NCBI RefSeq assembly: GCF_900107635.1
Contig: NZ_FNRD01000001.1
Span: 62,001-126,000 of the forward strand
From: Flavobacterium gillisiae
Lineage (GTDB): Bacteria > Bacteroidota > Bacteroidia > Flavobacteriales > Flavobacteriaceae
Length of the DNA stretch: 64,000 nt
Reading direction: 5' to 3'
The notes beneath the pieces are model-generated. The model searched no databases. It had not been told where the DNA came from and was given only the letters and a program-made list of their open reading frames with translations. A program made the position numbers and the translations under genes. Below, piece by piece: positions 7,414 through 15,534 of the stretch. The stretch's first letter is position 1. Each line of letters opens with the position of its first letter.

Positions 7414-7818
7414 ATGGATATTCAGAAAATTATAAGTGAAGTTAATTATAAAGCGGTTCGCAGTAGCGGAGCTGGGGGGCAAAATGTAAACAAAGTCTCT
7501 TCCAAAGTTGTCTTGACTTTTGATGTAGAACATTCACAAGGATTAAGCGAGGAAGAGAAAGAATTGCTGAAAGTGAATTTGTCTTCGAGATTAACTACGG
7601 ATTTTAGTTTGATTTTAAATTGTGATGAAGATCGCAGCCAACTCAGAAACAAAGATATAGTTACCAAACGTTTTTTGGAAATCATCAAAAAAGGCTTGGA
7701 GGTTCCGAAAATTAGAAAAGCAACAAAAATCCCTAAATCTGCGATACGAAAAAGGATTAAAAACAAGAAAAACGTGTCGCAAATTAAACAAAATCGCCGA
7801 AAACCAGATTTAGACTAA
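7414..7818 (+). CDS. arfB: alternative ribosome-rescue factor / peptidyl-tRNA hydrolase
   Basis: ArfB (YaeJ/ICT1 group) releases the peptide on ribosomes stalled without a stop codon. The GGQ catalytic motif is at residues 21-23 in RSSGAGGQNVNKVSSK. The C-terminal third (about 95-134) is rich in Lys and Arg, as expected for the tail that enters the empty mRNA channel. At 134 residues it has the normal ArfB length and lacks the codon-recognition domains of release factors 1 and 2. Confidence 0.95.
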   Translation: MDIQKIISEVNYKAVRSSGAGGQNVNKVSSKVVLTFDVEHSQGLSEEEKELLKVNLSSRLTTDFSLILNCDEDRSQLRNKDIVTKRFLEIIKKGLEVPKIRKATKIPKSAIRKRIKNKKNVSQIKQNRRKPDLD

Positions 7819-7964
7819 CTAAGGTTAGTAAGGGTAAGATCATCAAGTCGAACTTAAATTAGAAAAACCAGAAAGGAAAAAAGAGGTGGTTTTTGTTTTT
7901 TACAGTGTAATTAGTAATTTAAAAATGAACCGTTTAATTATATTCGTAGCGTTAAAACAAAGAA

Positions 7965-9734
7965 ATGAAAAGAAAGCTGAAGCAAATATTTAGTAGATTA
8001 TTAAAGATCAAGACACTTAAAACCTCGATTTTTATCCCCTTTTTTTTGTTTGCTTTTGTATTTATATCAGTATCTCTAATAAGTATTTATGTATTGCATA
8101 AAAAAGTAATACAAAAAGAGGTCTCGTTTGAATATGAAAATATTGACACTATGCTTAAAGATAAAATTCAATCTGAAGCATTAAGTCTAGGATTGTATAT
8201 TGATAGGTTAAGTGTAAATGATTCTTTGGTGCGGGCATTTAAAATGAATGACCGTGATTTATTTCAAAAAGTTTCAAAGTCGTATTTCAAAACAACGGAG
8301 TTCGACTTAAAGCCTGATTTGCTAAATTTTATCTCAAATGATGGAATTGTTAGGTTTAGAAGCCATCGCCCTAATGAATATGGGCAAAAAGTAACCCAAC
8401 AATTTATATATAAAAAAGCACTTAGTACTGGAACGAGTTTTTTTCATATCGGTTCAGGAGTTTATTCGAATGTTAGTTTAAAAGTAATTGTGCCAGTGCG
8501 TGATACTACTCAAAAAGTGGTAGGGTATATCGTTGTAGGGAAAGATTTTTATAAAATATTGGAACAGATTGCTAAGCAGACTCATATGGATTTTCTTTTT
8601 TTTTCTAAAGTAAATCCATTGAATTTAAAACTTAATAAAAATAAACTTGAAAATTTTGGCTCCTTTAAAAAAGGGAAAGATAATTTGTTTTTAGAATGGT
8701 CAACTCTTCCTAAAAACACGAAAATTTCTAAGGATATAATTGAAACAAAAATAAAATCAAATGCAATAACTTCTATAAAATTGAATGGTATTGACTATCT
8801 ATCAAAATCATTACCATTGATCGATTTTGATGAAGCAGAGTTTGGTAACGTTTTTGTTTTACATGACAATTCAATTCATTTTGATGATTTGAAGAAAAGT
8901 ACTGTCAATTTAATTTTAATTTCGGTTTTGATGATAATGGTTTTGTCGTTAATTTTTAATCGTATTCTTAATAAAGTTAGTAAAAACTTATTCGATAAAA
9001 ATCAAAAATTGATTTTAGAATTAAAAAGAAGGATCATAGCTGATAAAAAGTTGATTGAAAACAATAATGAATTAAAACAATTGACATTAATAGCTTCTCA
9101 TGATTTGAGGAGTCCTTTAACTAATCTGGAGGGGTTGCTGGATCTTTTACAAAATGGTGATGATGGCCCTGAGTTTAAGTCTCTACTAATTGAGAATGCC
9201 AGTTCTAGTGTTGAATTAATGAAAAACACAATAGATAGTTTGACAACTATTATTAGACAAAAAGAAAGTTTTTTACAGGAAAGTATAACAGAGCAAAGTA
9301 TTGAATCTGTATTCAAAAATGTAGTTTTGCAACTGAAACATCTTATCGATGAAAAGCAGATAGTGATAAAGTCTGATTTTTCAGAGTGTCCTACTTTTTT
9401 AATTGCTCATATTCATTTAAAGAGTATTTTATTAAATATTGTAAGTAATGCTATTAAGTATGCTTCAGAGAATCCAGAAATAACAAGTTTTATTGAGATT
9501 ACTACTAAAATAGATTCAGAAACTAGGTCAATTATAATAAAAGATAATGGCATTGGGTTTGACTCTAATTTTCAGAAAGAAAAACTTTTTAAACCTTTTA
9601 AACGTTTCCATCATGAGAAGGCAGGGAGTGGAATAGGGTTGTATTTAACCAAGTTGATTATTGAAAATTATAATGGTAAAATTCAAATTAAAAGCGAAAT
9701 AGGCAAAGGAACAACAGTGAAAATAGATTTTTAA
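7965..9734 (+). CDS. membrane sensor histidine kinase with extracytoplasmic sensor domain
   Basis: 589 residues. Transmembrane helix 1 lies at about 22-45, followed by a 270-residue extracytoplasmic region resembling a double-Cache sensor, helix 2 near 310-335, then a short coiled linker. The HisKA dimerisation domain has phospho-acceptor His379 in ASHDLRSPLTNL. The ATPase domain shows the N box (LLNIVSNAIKYAS), G1 (IKDNGIGFD) and G2 (GSGIGLYLTKLI). It is two bases upstream of a receiver-only gene, its probable partner. The signal is unknown; Cache domains often bind small organic acids or amino acids. Confidence 0.9.
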   Translation: MKRKLKQIFSRLLKIKTLKTSIFIPFFLFAFVFISVSLISIYVLHKKVIQKEVSFEYENIDTMLKDKIQSEALSLGLYIDRLSVNDSLVRAFKMNDRDLFQKVSKSYFKTTEFDLKPDLLNFISNDGIVRFRSHRPNEYGQKVTQQFIYKKALSTGTSFFHIGSGVYSNVSLKVIVPVRDTTQKVVGYIVVGKDFYKILEQIAKQTHMDFLFFSKVNPLNLKLNKNKLENFGSFKKGKDNLFLEWSTLPKNTKISKDIIETKIKSNAITSIKLNGIDYLSKSLPLIDFDEAEFGNVFVLHDNSIHFDDLKKSTVNLILISVLMIMVLSLIFNRILNKVSKNLFDKNQKLILELKRRIIADKKLIENNNELKQLTLIASHDLRSPLTNLEGLLDLLQNGDDGPEFKSLLIENASSSVELMKNTIDSLTTIIRQKESFLQESITEQSIESVFKNVVLQLKHLIDEKQIVIKSDFSECPTFLIAHIHLKSILLNIVSNAIKYASENPEITSFIEITTKIDSETRSIIIKDNGIGFDSNFQKEKLFKPFKRFHHEKAGSGIGLYLTKLIIENYNGKIQIKSEIGKGTTVKIDF

Positions 9735-9736
9735 AT

Positions 9737-10114
9737 ATGAGGACCCCAAATTTTATATTGATTGATGACGATAAAATCATGTTGTTTTTAATTGAGTTTG
9801 AAATTAAAAAACATTTCGATAGCAGCGCGATAGCGAGTTATGTGAGGTCTGATGTCGCTTTTAATTTTATTTACGATCACCATAATGAGTTAGAAGATAC
9901 GGTGGTTTTATTAGATTTAAATATGCCAGTTATGGACGGTTTTCAAGTATTAGAAAATTTAAAAAGTGTTTCGCATAAATTAAAAGTAATTATTGTTACC
10001 AGTTCAATCTCTGATGAAGACAGGGAAAAAGCCATGGCCTATTCTTTTGTGCAGGGCTATATTAATAAGCCACTTAAGGGTTTGGAATTAAAAAGGATAC
10101 TTGCAAATATTTAA
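9737..10114 (+). CDS. single-domain response regulator (receiver only)
   Basis: 125 residues that form one receiver domain and nothing else. The acidic pocket is in IDDDKIM at the N-terminus, the phospho-acceptor is Asp60 in VLLDLNMPVMDGF, the conserved Ser/Thr is in IIVTSS, and the Lys is in YINKPL. It starts two bases after the stop of the histidine kinase gene, so the two are co-translated. With no output domain it must act by protein contact or as a phosphorelay intermediate. Confidence 0.93.
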   Translation: MRTPNFILIDDDKIMLFLIEFEIKKHFDSSAIASYVRSDVAFNFIYDHHNELEDTVVLLDLNMPVMDGFQVLENLKSVSHKLKVIIVTSSISDEDREKAMAYSFVQGYINKPLKGLELKRILANI

Positions 10115-10182
10115 AAATCAGTTGTTAGTGTGAGTAAAAGAATGTTTTTTAAAGAAGGGAGTATTAAATTATAATTTCATGT

Positions 10183-10213
10183 TTGATTTATGAAATTTTT
10201 AAGATTATATTTG
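10183..10213 (+). promoter_or_regulatory. promoter of the TPP-riboswitch TonB receptor transcript
   Basis: TTG at 10183-10185, 20 bases, then TATATTTG at 10206-10213: both elements and their spacing fit the Bacteroidota consensus. The expected start site near 10220 is immediately before the riboswitch. Confidence 0.75.
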
Positions 10214-10216
10214 CAT

Positions 10217-10297
10217 CGTCTCAAAGGGGTGCTCTAAATAACGAGCTGAGATCATACCCAACGAACCTGAGCAAGTAATGTTGCTAAGGGAAAAAAC
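10217..10297 (+). ncRNA. TPP riboswitch (THI element) controlling the TonB receptor
   Basis: All conserved THI-box blocks are present in order: GGGGTGC (10227-10233), GCTGAGATCATACCC (10245-10259), GAACCTGA (10263-10270), GTAATG and TAAGGGAA. The element lies about 100 bases before the TonB receptor start and just after a promoter. By family knowledge it binds thiamin pyrophosphate and lowers expression. No strong terminator is evident between it and the gene, so translational control is more likely. Confidence 0.95.
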
Positions 10298-10401
10298 GAC
10301 ACAATTATAGAGTGCACGCTATTATTTTGCCGTAGGAAACAATCATTTATCAATTTAACAAAAAGAATAATTCCCCCTTTTATTCGTAATCTTTTTTACG
10401 G

Positions 10402-12612
10402 ATGAATTCTATTTTTATTTTTTCTCGCTACAAAGGCACAAAGACACAAAGTGTACCTTTTTTGATGTCTATTTTCTTTTCTCTATTTTCTTTTCTCTCT
10501 TTTGCACAAGTTAAAGACACTACCTCCGTTAATCAGCTAGATGAGGTATTGGTTTCGGCTGTTCGAGTAACGACAAAAACACCGGTTAGTTTTAGCAATT
10601 TAGATAAAAAGGATATCAAATCTCGAAATTTAGGACAAGACATTCCTATTTTGATGAATTATTTGCCGTCAGTGGTCACTACTTCTGATGCTGGAAATGG
10701 AGTAGGATATACTGGCATTCGTGTTCGTGGTAGCGATGCTACTCGTGTGAATGTAACAATCAACGGAATTCCGTATAATGACTCTGAAAGTCATGGGACC
10801 TATTGGGTAAACATGCCCGACTTTGCTTCTTCAATAGAGAGTTTACAGTTGCAACGCGGTGTAGGAACATCAACAAATGGATCTGGTGCTTTTGGCGCAA
10901 GCCTAAACATGCTTACAGATAGTTATGCTAAAGAAAGTAATGGCGAAATCTCTAATTCTGCAGGGAGTTTTAATACCAGAAAACACACGGTTAAATTTAG
11001 TACTGGTTTAATTGACAATCATTTTGAAGTGGCAGGACGTCTTTCTGCTTTAAAATCAGATGGGTATATTGATCGTGCTTCTTCTGACTTGAAATCGTAT
11101 TTCTTACAAGGAACTTATGTGGGGAAAACGACCTTGATTAAAGCATTGGCTTTTGGAGGTACAGAAAAAACCTATCAGTCTTGGAATGGTTTAGAAGATT
11201 TGGATTTGCTACAAAACGACCGGACTTTCAATACTGCTGGAATGTATACAGATGAGTTTGGAAAAACTCGTTTTTATGACAATGAAACTGATAATTACCA
11301 ACAAGACCATTATCAACTGCATTGGAATGAAAAGGTGTCAACAAACTGGAGCACAAATTTAGCTTTCCATTATACCAAAGGGAAAGGTTATTATGAAAAT
11401 TATAAAGAGAACGCAAAATTCTCGGCTTATGGATTTACTGCTGTTGTGATCAATGGAACAACAATTAACAGAACAGATTTAGTTCGTCAAAAATGGTTGG
11501 ATAATGATTTCTACGGAACTACATTTTCGGCTAATTATAAAAGCGAAAAACTAGATGTGATTTTTGGCGGTGGTTACAACAAGTATGAAGGAATTCATTT
11601 TGGTAAAGTAATTTGGGCACGTTATGCTTCAACAAGCGAATTAGGAGATCGTTATTATAGTGATGATGCAACTAAAACAGATGGGAACATTTTTGCGAAA
11701 GCCAATTATCAAATTACTGATAAACTAAGTTTATTTGGCGATTTACAATTGAGAAACGTACAGTATAAAGCTAATGGAGCCGAAACTGGAATTGTCAATG
11801 ACAACTTCAACTTCTTTAATCCAAAGGCAGGTTTGAATTTTGAAATCAATACTAACAATGCTTTGTATTTTTCTTATGCCAGAGCCAATCGTGAGCCTAA
11901 CAGAACCGATTATGAAAATGGTAGTCCAAGACCAGAGAAGCTAAATGATTTTGAATTGGGATTGCGCCATACTACTGAGAAAGTAAAATTCAATGCTAAT
12001 ATTTATTATATGGCCTACAAAGATCAATTGATTCTTACAGGAGCATTAGATGACGTAGGTGCACCTGTTCGTAAAAATAGCGGCGATAGTTATCGTTTAG
12101 GTCTCGAGCTTGATGCTACGATTGCAGTATTGGATAACTTGCTTATTAGACCTAATGTGACTCTAAGTACAAATAAGAACAAAGATTTCTACTTTACAAG
12201 AGACGGAGTTTTGACCGCTTTAGGGAATACAAATATTGCTTATTCTCCAGATATTATTGTTGGGAATGCTATTACTTTTTTACCGGTAACTAATTTCCAA
12301 ATATCGTTTTTGTCTAAGTTTGTTGGCGAGCAATATATGGGAAATATAGACTCAGAAGGATCTAAATTGAAATCTTATTTTGTTAACGATTTGAATGCTT
12401 CCTATGAGATTAAACCTAAGTCAGTTTTCAAAGCAATAGTATTTTCTGTTTTAGTCAATAATATTTTTGATTACAAATACATTTCTAATGGGTATTTCTA
12501 TACCTATGATGATGATTACTCTAATCCACCAGCAGTTACAACAATTGAAGGAGCGGGATATTATCCACAAGCAGGAATTAATTTCTTAGCAGGATTGACA
12601 TTGAAGTTTTAG
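10402..12612 (+). CDS. TonB-dependent outer-membrane receptor, probable thiamin importer
   Basis: 736-residue beta-barrel receptor. A signal peptide ends at about residue 36 (FLSFAQ). A TonB-box-like DEVLVSAV follows, then the plug domain (about 55-165, with IRVRGSDATRVNVTINGIPYN split over the plug signature), then the barrel ending in a terminal Phe (GLTLKF). No carboxypeptidase-like N-terminal domain, SusD partner or lipoprotein is adjacent. Substrate assignment rests on the upstream TPP riboswitch: thiamin or a precursor. The ATG at 10402 is taken because a later one at 10465 would leave only a 15-residue signal peptide; the extra N-terminal part contains CACAAAGACACAAAG, which looks like a dispersed intergenic repeat. 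Confidence 0.88.
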   Translation: MNSIFIFSRYKGTKTQSVPFLMSIFFSLFSFLSFAQVKDTTSVNQLDEVLVSAVRVTTKTPVSFSNLDKKDIKSRNLGQDIPILMNYLPSVVTTSDAGNGVGYTGIRVRGSDATRVNVTINGIPYNDSESHGTYWVNMPDFASSIESLQLQRGVGTSTNGSGAFGASLNMLTDSYAKESNGEISNSAGSFNTRKHTVKFSTGLIDNHFEVAGRLSALKSDGYIDRASSDLKSYFLQGTYVGKTTLIKALAFGGTEKTYQSWNGLEDLDLLQNDRTFNTAGMYTDEFGKTRFYDNETDNYQQDHYQLHWNEKVSTNWSTNLAFHYTKGKGYYENYKENAKFSAYGFTAVVINGTTINRTDLVRQKWLDNDFYGTTFSANYKSEKLDVIFGGGYNKYEGIHFGKVIWARYASTSELGDRYYSDDATKTDGNIFAKANYQITDKLSLFGDLQLRNVQYKANGAETGIVNDNFNFFNPKAGLNFEINTNNALYFSYARANREPNRTDYENGSPRPEKLNDFELGLRHTTEKVKFNANIYYMAYKDQLILTGALDDVGAPVRKNSGDSYRLGLELDATIAVLDNLLIRPNVTLSTNKNKDFYFTRDGVLTALGNTNIAYSPDIIVGNAITFLPVTNFQISFLSKFVGEQYMGNIDSEGSKLKSYFVNDLNASYEIKPKSVFKAIVFSVLVNNIFDYKYISNGYFYTYDDDYSNPPAVTTIEGAGYYPQAGINFLAGLTLKF

Positions 12613-12631
12613 TTTTTTATATGTAGTGTTA

Positions 12632-12665
12632 AAAAGGCCTGAAAGCGTTTGCTTTCAGGCCTTTT
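12632..12665. terminator. bidirectional terminator between the TonB receptor and the Rieske-like gene
   Basis: AAAAGGCCTGAAAGC, loop GTTT, then the exact reverse complement ending in TTTT. The 15-bp stem with A and T runs on both sides serves the two convergent genes. Confidence 0.9.
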
Positions 12666-12671
12666 ATGGTT

Positions 12672-13091
12672 TTAATTATAAACTCGCAAAACATTTCCAT
12701 TAACTTCAACTCGATATTGTTTTAAAGGATATTGTAATCCAGTTTGACTTAAACCGGTAAACAAGCTGTATTCTGTGCTGTCGCATGGACAAACTACGTT
12801 AATGCCTTTTAGGGTCATAGTAGAACAAGAGCTTAAGGCTTGGTTAGGACAAGCAGCGTCGAAAGCATTGTAGCCACTTCCAGTATTGAAAATATAGATG
12901 CCTTTGACTCCTACGCCGGAATAATAGACTGCATTACTTGGATATTGAAGGTTAGAATAGGCAGGCAAATTCATATTGATATCTATGGTAAATGTATAGT
13001 TTGGTAAATAGGGGTTTTTATTGTTAAAACCACTGTCGCTACAGGCAAAGAAGAGGGGTAATAGTACGAGTAGAATAAGGTATTTTTTCAT
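12672..13091 (-). CDS. lipoprotein with a Rieske-like fold lacking histidine ligands
   Basis: 139 residues. The signal peptide ends in a lipobox, LFFAC, with Cys17. The C-terminal 70 residues follow the Rieske pattern: Cys81-Pro-Asn83, 17 residues, Cys101-Pro-Cys-Asp104, then YSLFTG, YPLKQYRVEV and NGNVLRV. In true Rieske proteins the positions of Asn83 and Asp104 are the histidines that hold the 2Fe-2S cluster, so this protein should not form a normal Rieske centre. It stands alone on the minus strand. Function unknown. Confidence 0.75.
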   Translation of the reverse strand: MKKYLILLVLLPLFFACSDSGFNNKNPYLPNYTFTIDINMNLPAYSNLQYPSNAVYYSGVGVKGIYIFNTGSGYNAFDAACPNQALSSCSTMTLKGINVVCPCDSTEYSLFTGLSQTGLQYPLKQYRVEVNGNVLRVYN

Positions 13092-13191
13092 TATTTAAAA
13101 TAATTTGAAAGTATTAGCGAAACAAATTTAATTTATTTAACTTTGAATTAAATATGATTAACATTTAATTATAGACTTAAAAAAATAAAAG

Positions 13192-13199
13192 TATCTTTG
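13192..13199 (+). promoter_or_regulatory. -7 promoter element of greA
   Basis: TATCTTTG matches TAnnTTTG and is 55 bases before the greA ATG. The expected start site (about 13206) falls at the foot of the terminator-like hairpin at 13207-13233. The -33 element is weak. Confidence 0.65.
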
Positions 13200-13206
13200 A
13201 GAAAAG

Positions 13207-13233
13207 AAATCCCGTCCTGATGGGATTTTTTCT
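13207..13233 (+). terminator. terminator-like hairpin in the greA leader (candidate attenuator)
   Basis: AAATCCC (13207-13213), 8-base loop, GGGATTT (13222-13228), running into TTTTTTCT. It has the form of an intrinsic terminator but lies between the greA promoter and start codon, with no upstream plus-strand gene needing a terminator, because the TonB receptor already ends at 12665. Confidence 0.7.
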
Positions 13234-13254
13234 ATTTACATAAACGATGAAACT

Positions 13255-13731
13255 ATGAGCGCAATATCTTACTATACGGCAGAAGGATTAAAGAAATTGA
13301 GAGAGGAATTAGATTATTTGAAAAGTGTGATGCGCCCAAAAGCATCTGCAGATATAGCTGAAGCAAGAGATAAAGGTGATTTATCTGAGAATGCAGAGTA
13401 CGATGCTGCAAAAGAAGCACAAGGAATGTTAGAGATGAGAATTGCTAAGTTAGAAGAAGTTCACTCTAATGCGCGACTAATTGATGAAACGCATCTTGAT
13501 GTTTCTAAGGTTTTGGTTTTATCTAACGTAAAAATCAAGAACCAATCTAACGGAATGGAATTGAAATATAGACTTGTTGCTGAAAGTGAAGCCGATTTGA
13601 AAACTGGAAAAATATCAGTTACTTCCCCTATTGGAAAAGGATTACTAGGTAAAAAAGTAGGTGATATAGCCGAAATTACAGTGCCAAATGGTGTGTTGCA
13701 ATTTGAAATCATGGAGATTTCCCGTGATTAA
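13255..13731 (+). CDS. greA: transcription elongation factor GreA
   Basis: 158 residues, the normal GreA length. It enters the secondary channel of RNA polymerase and stimulates cleavage of backtracked transcripts. The N-terminal coiled coil contains the acidic tip region ARDKGDLSENAEYDAAKE (about 37-54) with the two acidic residues (D41, E44) needed for cleavage. The C-terminal FKBP-like domain has SPIGKGLLGKKVGD. The gene is single and its leader carries a terminator-like hairpin, suggesting that transcript elongation itself controls its level. Confidence 0.97.
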   Translation: MSAISYYTAEGLKKLREELDYLKSVMRPKASADIAEARDKGDLSENAEYDAAKEAQGMLEMRIAKLEEVHSNARLIDETHLDVSKVLVLSNVKIKNQSNGMELKYRLVAESEADLKTGKISVTSPIGKGLLGKKVGDIAEITVPNGVLQFEIMEISRD

Positions 13732-13737
13732 GGAAGT

Positions 13738-13800
13738 GGTCAGTGTTCAGTTTGTAGTGTTCAGTATTCAGTATTCAGCAATCAGTATTCAGTCAGTGAT
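13738..13800 (+). repeat. short imperfect tandem repeat downstream of greA
   Basis: Several copies of an 8-11 base unit of the form CAGTATTCAGT or CAGTGTTCAGT lie just after the greA stop. There is no coding potential. It looks like a simple-sequence expansion. Confidence 0.7.
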
Positions 13801-13840
13801 AAACAGTTATAATTAAACAACAATCTACTTCCGCATCGAC

Positions 13841-13871
13841 TCCCCCTCCTTCGGAGGGGGCAGGGGGGAGG
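13841..13871. repeat. GC-rich palindrome in the greA-HIT gap
   Basis: CCCCCTCC, loop TTC, GGAGGGGG (13842-13860), followed by CAGGGGGGAGG. The 8-bp GC-only stem stands out in AT-rich DNA. It is not followed by a T run, so it is not a standard terminator. It resembles small palindromic repeats common in Bacteroidota intergenic regions. Confidence 0.65.
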
Positions 13872-13893
13872 AATTTAATAAAGCCTTAAAAAA

Positions 13894-14283
13894 ATGAGTT
13901 CAATATTCACTAAAATCGTAAACGGAGAAATTCCTTGTTATAAAATAGCGGAAGACGATAATTATTTAGCTTTTTTGGATGTAAATCCAAATGCAAAAGG
14001 GCATACGCTTTGCGTCCCGAAGTTTGAAGTCGATAAGATTTTTGATATGGATGAAGCCCATTATTTGGGGTTAATGCACTTTGCAAGAAAAGTGGCTATA
14101 GCATTAGAAAAGACAGTTCCTTGCAAAAGGGTAGGGATGGCCGTCGTAGGACTGGAAGTTCCTCATGCACATGTTCATTTGATTCCATTGAACGAGATGG
14201 ATGAAATGCGTTTTCAAAATAAAGTCTCTTTAAGTAAGGAAGAATTTGAGGCATTGGCTACCAGCATTCAAAATAATTTATAA
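13894..14283 (+). CDS. HIT family nucleotide hydrolase
   Basis: 129-residue histidine-triad protein of the Hint/PKCI branch, likely an adenosine phosphoramidase or related nucleotide hydrolase. The triad is in VPHAHVHLIPL (H-A-H-V-H) near residues 91-97. The N-terminal FTKIVNGEIPCYKIAED and FLDVNPNAKGHTL are conserved in the family. It is probably a separate unit from greA, given the repeat-filled gap. Confidence 0.93.
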   Translation: MSSIFTKIVNGEIPCYKIAEDDNYLAFLDVNPNAKGHTLCVPKFEVDKIFDMDEAHYLGLMHFARKVAIALEKTVPCKRVGMAVVGLEVPHAHVHLIPLNEMDEMRFQNKVSLSKEEFEALATSIQNNL

Positions 14284-14290
14284 TTCAAAG

Positions 14291-14358
14291 AACACGGATT
14301 TCACAAAGTAACACCAATTTTATATTGAGTGTACAGTAGTGAAATCCGTGTTTTTTTT
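14291..14358 (+). terminator. terminator after the HIT gene
   Basis: AACACGGATTTCAC (14291-14304) pairs perfectly with GTGAAATCCGTGTT (14339-14352), followed by a run of T. The 34-base loop is long. The stem sequence resembles dispersed Flavobacterium repeats, so an element may have been recruited as a terminator. Confidence 0.7.
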
Positions 14359-14372
14359 ATGGAACAATTCAA

Positions 14373-15534
14373 ATGAAAAATCTGTTTTTAGTTTTGTCTG
14401 TCTTTTTTTCGATTTTGATTTACGGTCAAGCCAATGTTGGATATACTTTGATTGATAAAAAAATAGCTGCTATTCCTGCCAGCTCAACTGCTTCTACTGA
14501 AGCAATCGCAAATTACATAAACTCTAATTTTAAAACAGAAAACGAGAAAATCCGCGCCGCTTTTTACTGGACGGCCTCGAATATCAGTTATGATGTTCCC
14601 AATATGCTTAAGCAAAATTATAGTCTAAGCGCGCAACAGAAAATCGAAAACACCTTAAAGACAAAAAAGGGAGTGTGTATTCATTACGCAGAAGTCTTTA
14701 ATGAGATTTCAAATAAGTTGGGGATAAAATGTTATATAATTGAAGGGTACACAAAACAAGACGGAAAGGTCGCCACTTTATCTCATGCTTGGTGTGCGGC
14801 TAAAATTGACAATATAATGGTATTTGTTTGATCCTACTTGGGGATCAGGATATGTTAATAAGGGAGTTTTTACTAAAAGAATAAATAATTCGTATTTTAA
14901 AGTTCAGCCAGCGCAGTTAATCACTTCCCATATGCCTTTTGATTATCTGTGGCAATTTTTAAATTCCCCTATCAATAGCAAAGAATTTTTTGAGGGTAAA
15001 ACAAAGGGTAGCGATGCAAGTAAGTATTTTGATTTCGAAAAAGAAATAGAAAAATATGACTCTTTATCAGAAGTTGATAAGGCATTTGAATCTTCAGAAC
15101 GAATTGAGAAAAATGGATTGACTAATAATCTAATTATCACGCAATACAAATACAAGAGAGAGTCTTTCACCATTTATACTCAGAATAAAAACATTGAAAA
15201 ATTAAATACTTTATATTCTGATTACAACGAAGCGATTACGTTTCTAAATGATTTTATTGTTTTTAGGTTTAAAAAAATGAAGCCGGAACAGTCTGATGAA
15301 CAGCTAAAAAGCATGATTCAGAATGTGAAAGATAGGTTCAAAAAATGTGAAACTGACGCTTATAAGGTTGGAATTGTTGGGAGTGAAAATACTGGTAGCC
15401 TATCTAATTTGAAAAGACTAATAGCTACTTCATTAATACAAACTGAAGAAGAATCCCAGTTCTTAAATGAATACTTAGGTAAGAACTCACTTGGAAGAAG
15501 AATGATGCTAAGCAATTTTAAAAAACGAGATTGA
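14373..15534 (+). pseudogene. secreted transglutaminase-like protein, broken by one frameshift
   Basis: Two consecutive reading frames make one protein. The first (14373 to about 14811) has a signal peptide ending FSILIYGQ and the transglutaminase-like core with catalytic Cys in KKGVCIHYAEVF and His in LSHAWCAA. The second (from about 14824) resumes with LFDPTWGSGY, the third catalytic position (Asp), and continues to 15534. Removing one T near 14812-14817 (AATATAATGG to AATAAATGG) would restore KIDNKWYLFDPTWG. So there is a +1 insertion between catalytic His and Asp, either a real mutation or a sequencing error. The rest is not degraded, which favours a recent event or an error. It converges on the histidine kinase gene with no gap. 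Confidence 0.8.

Noticed and set aside
13738..13871. CRISPR-like array
   Set aside because: The repeats are short, imperfect and without spacers of constant length; no cas gene is in the window.
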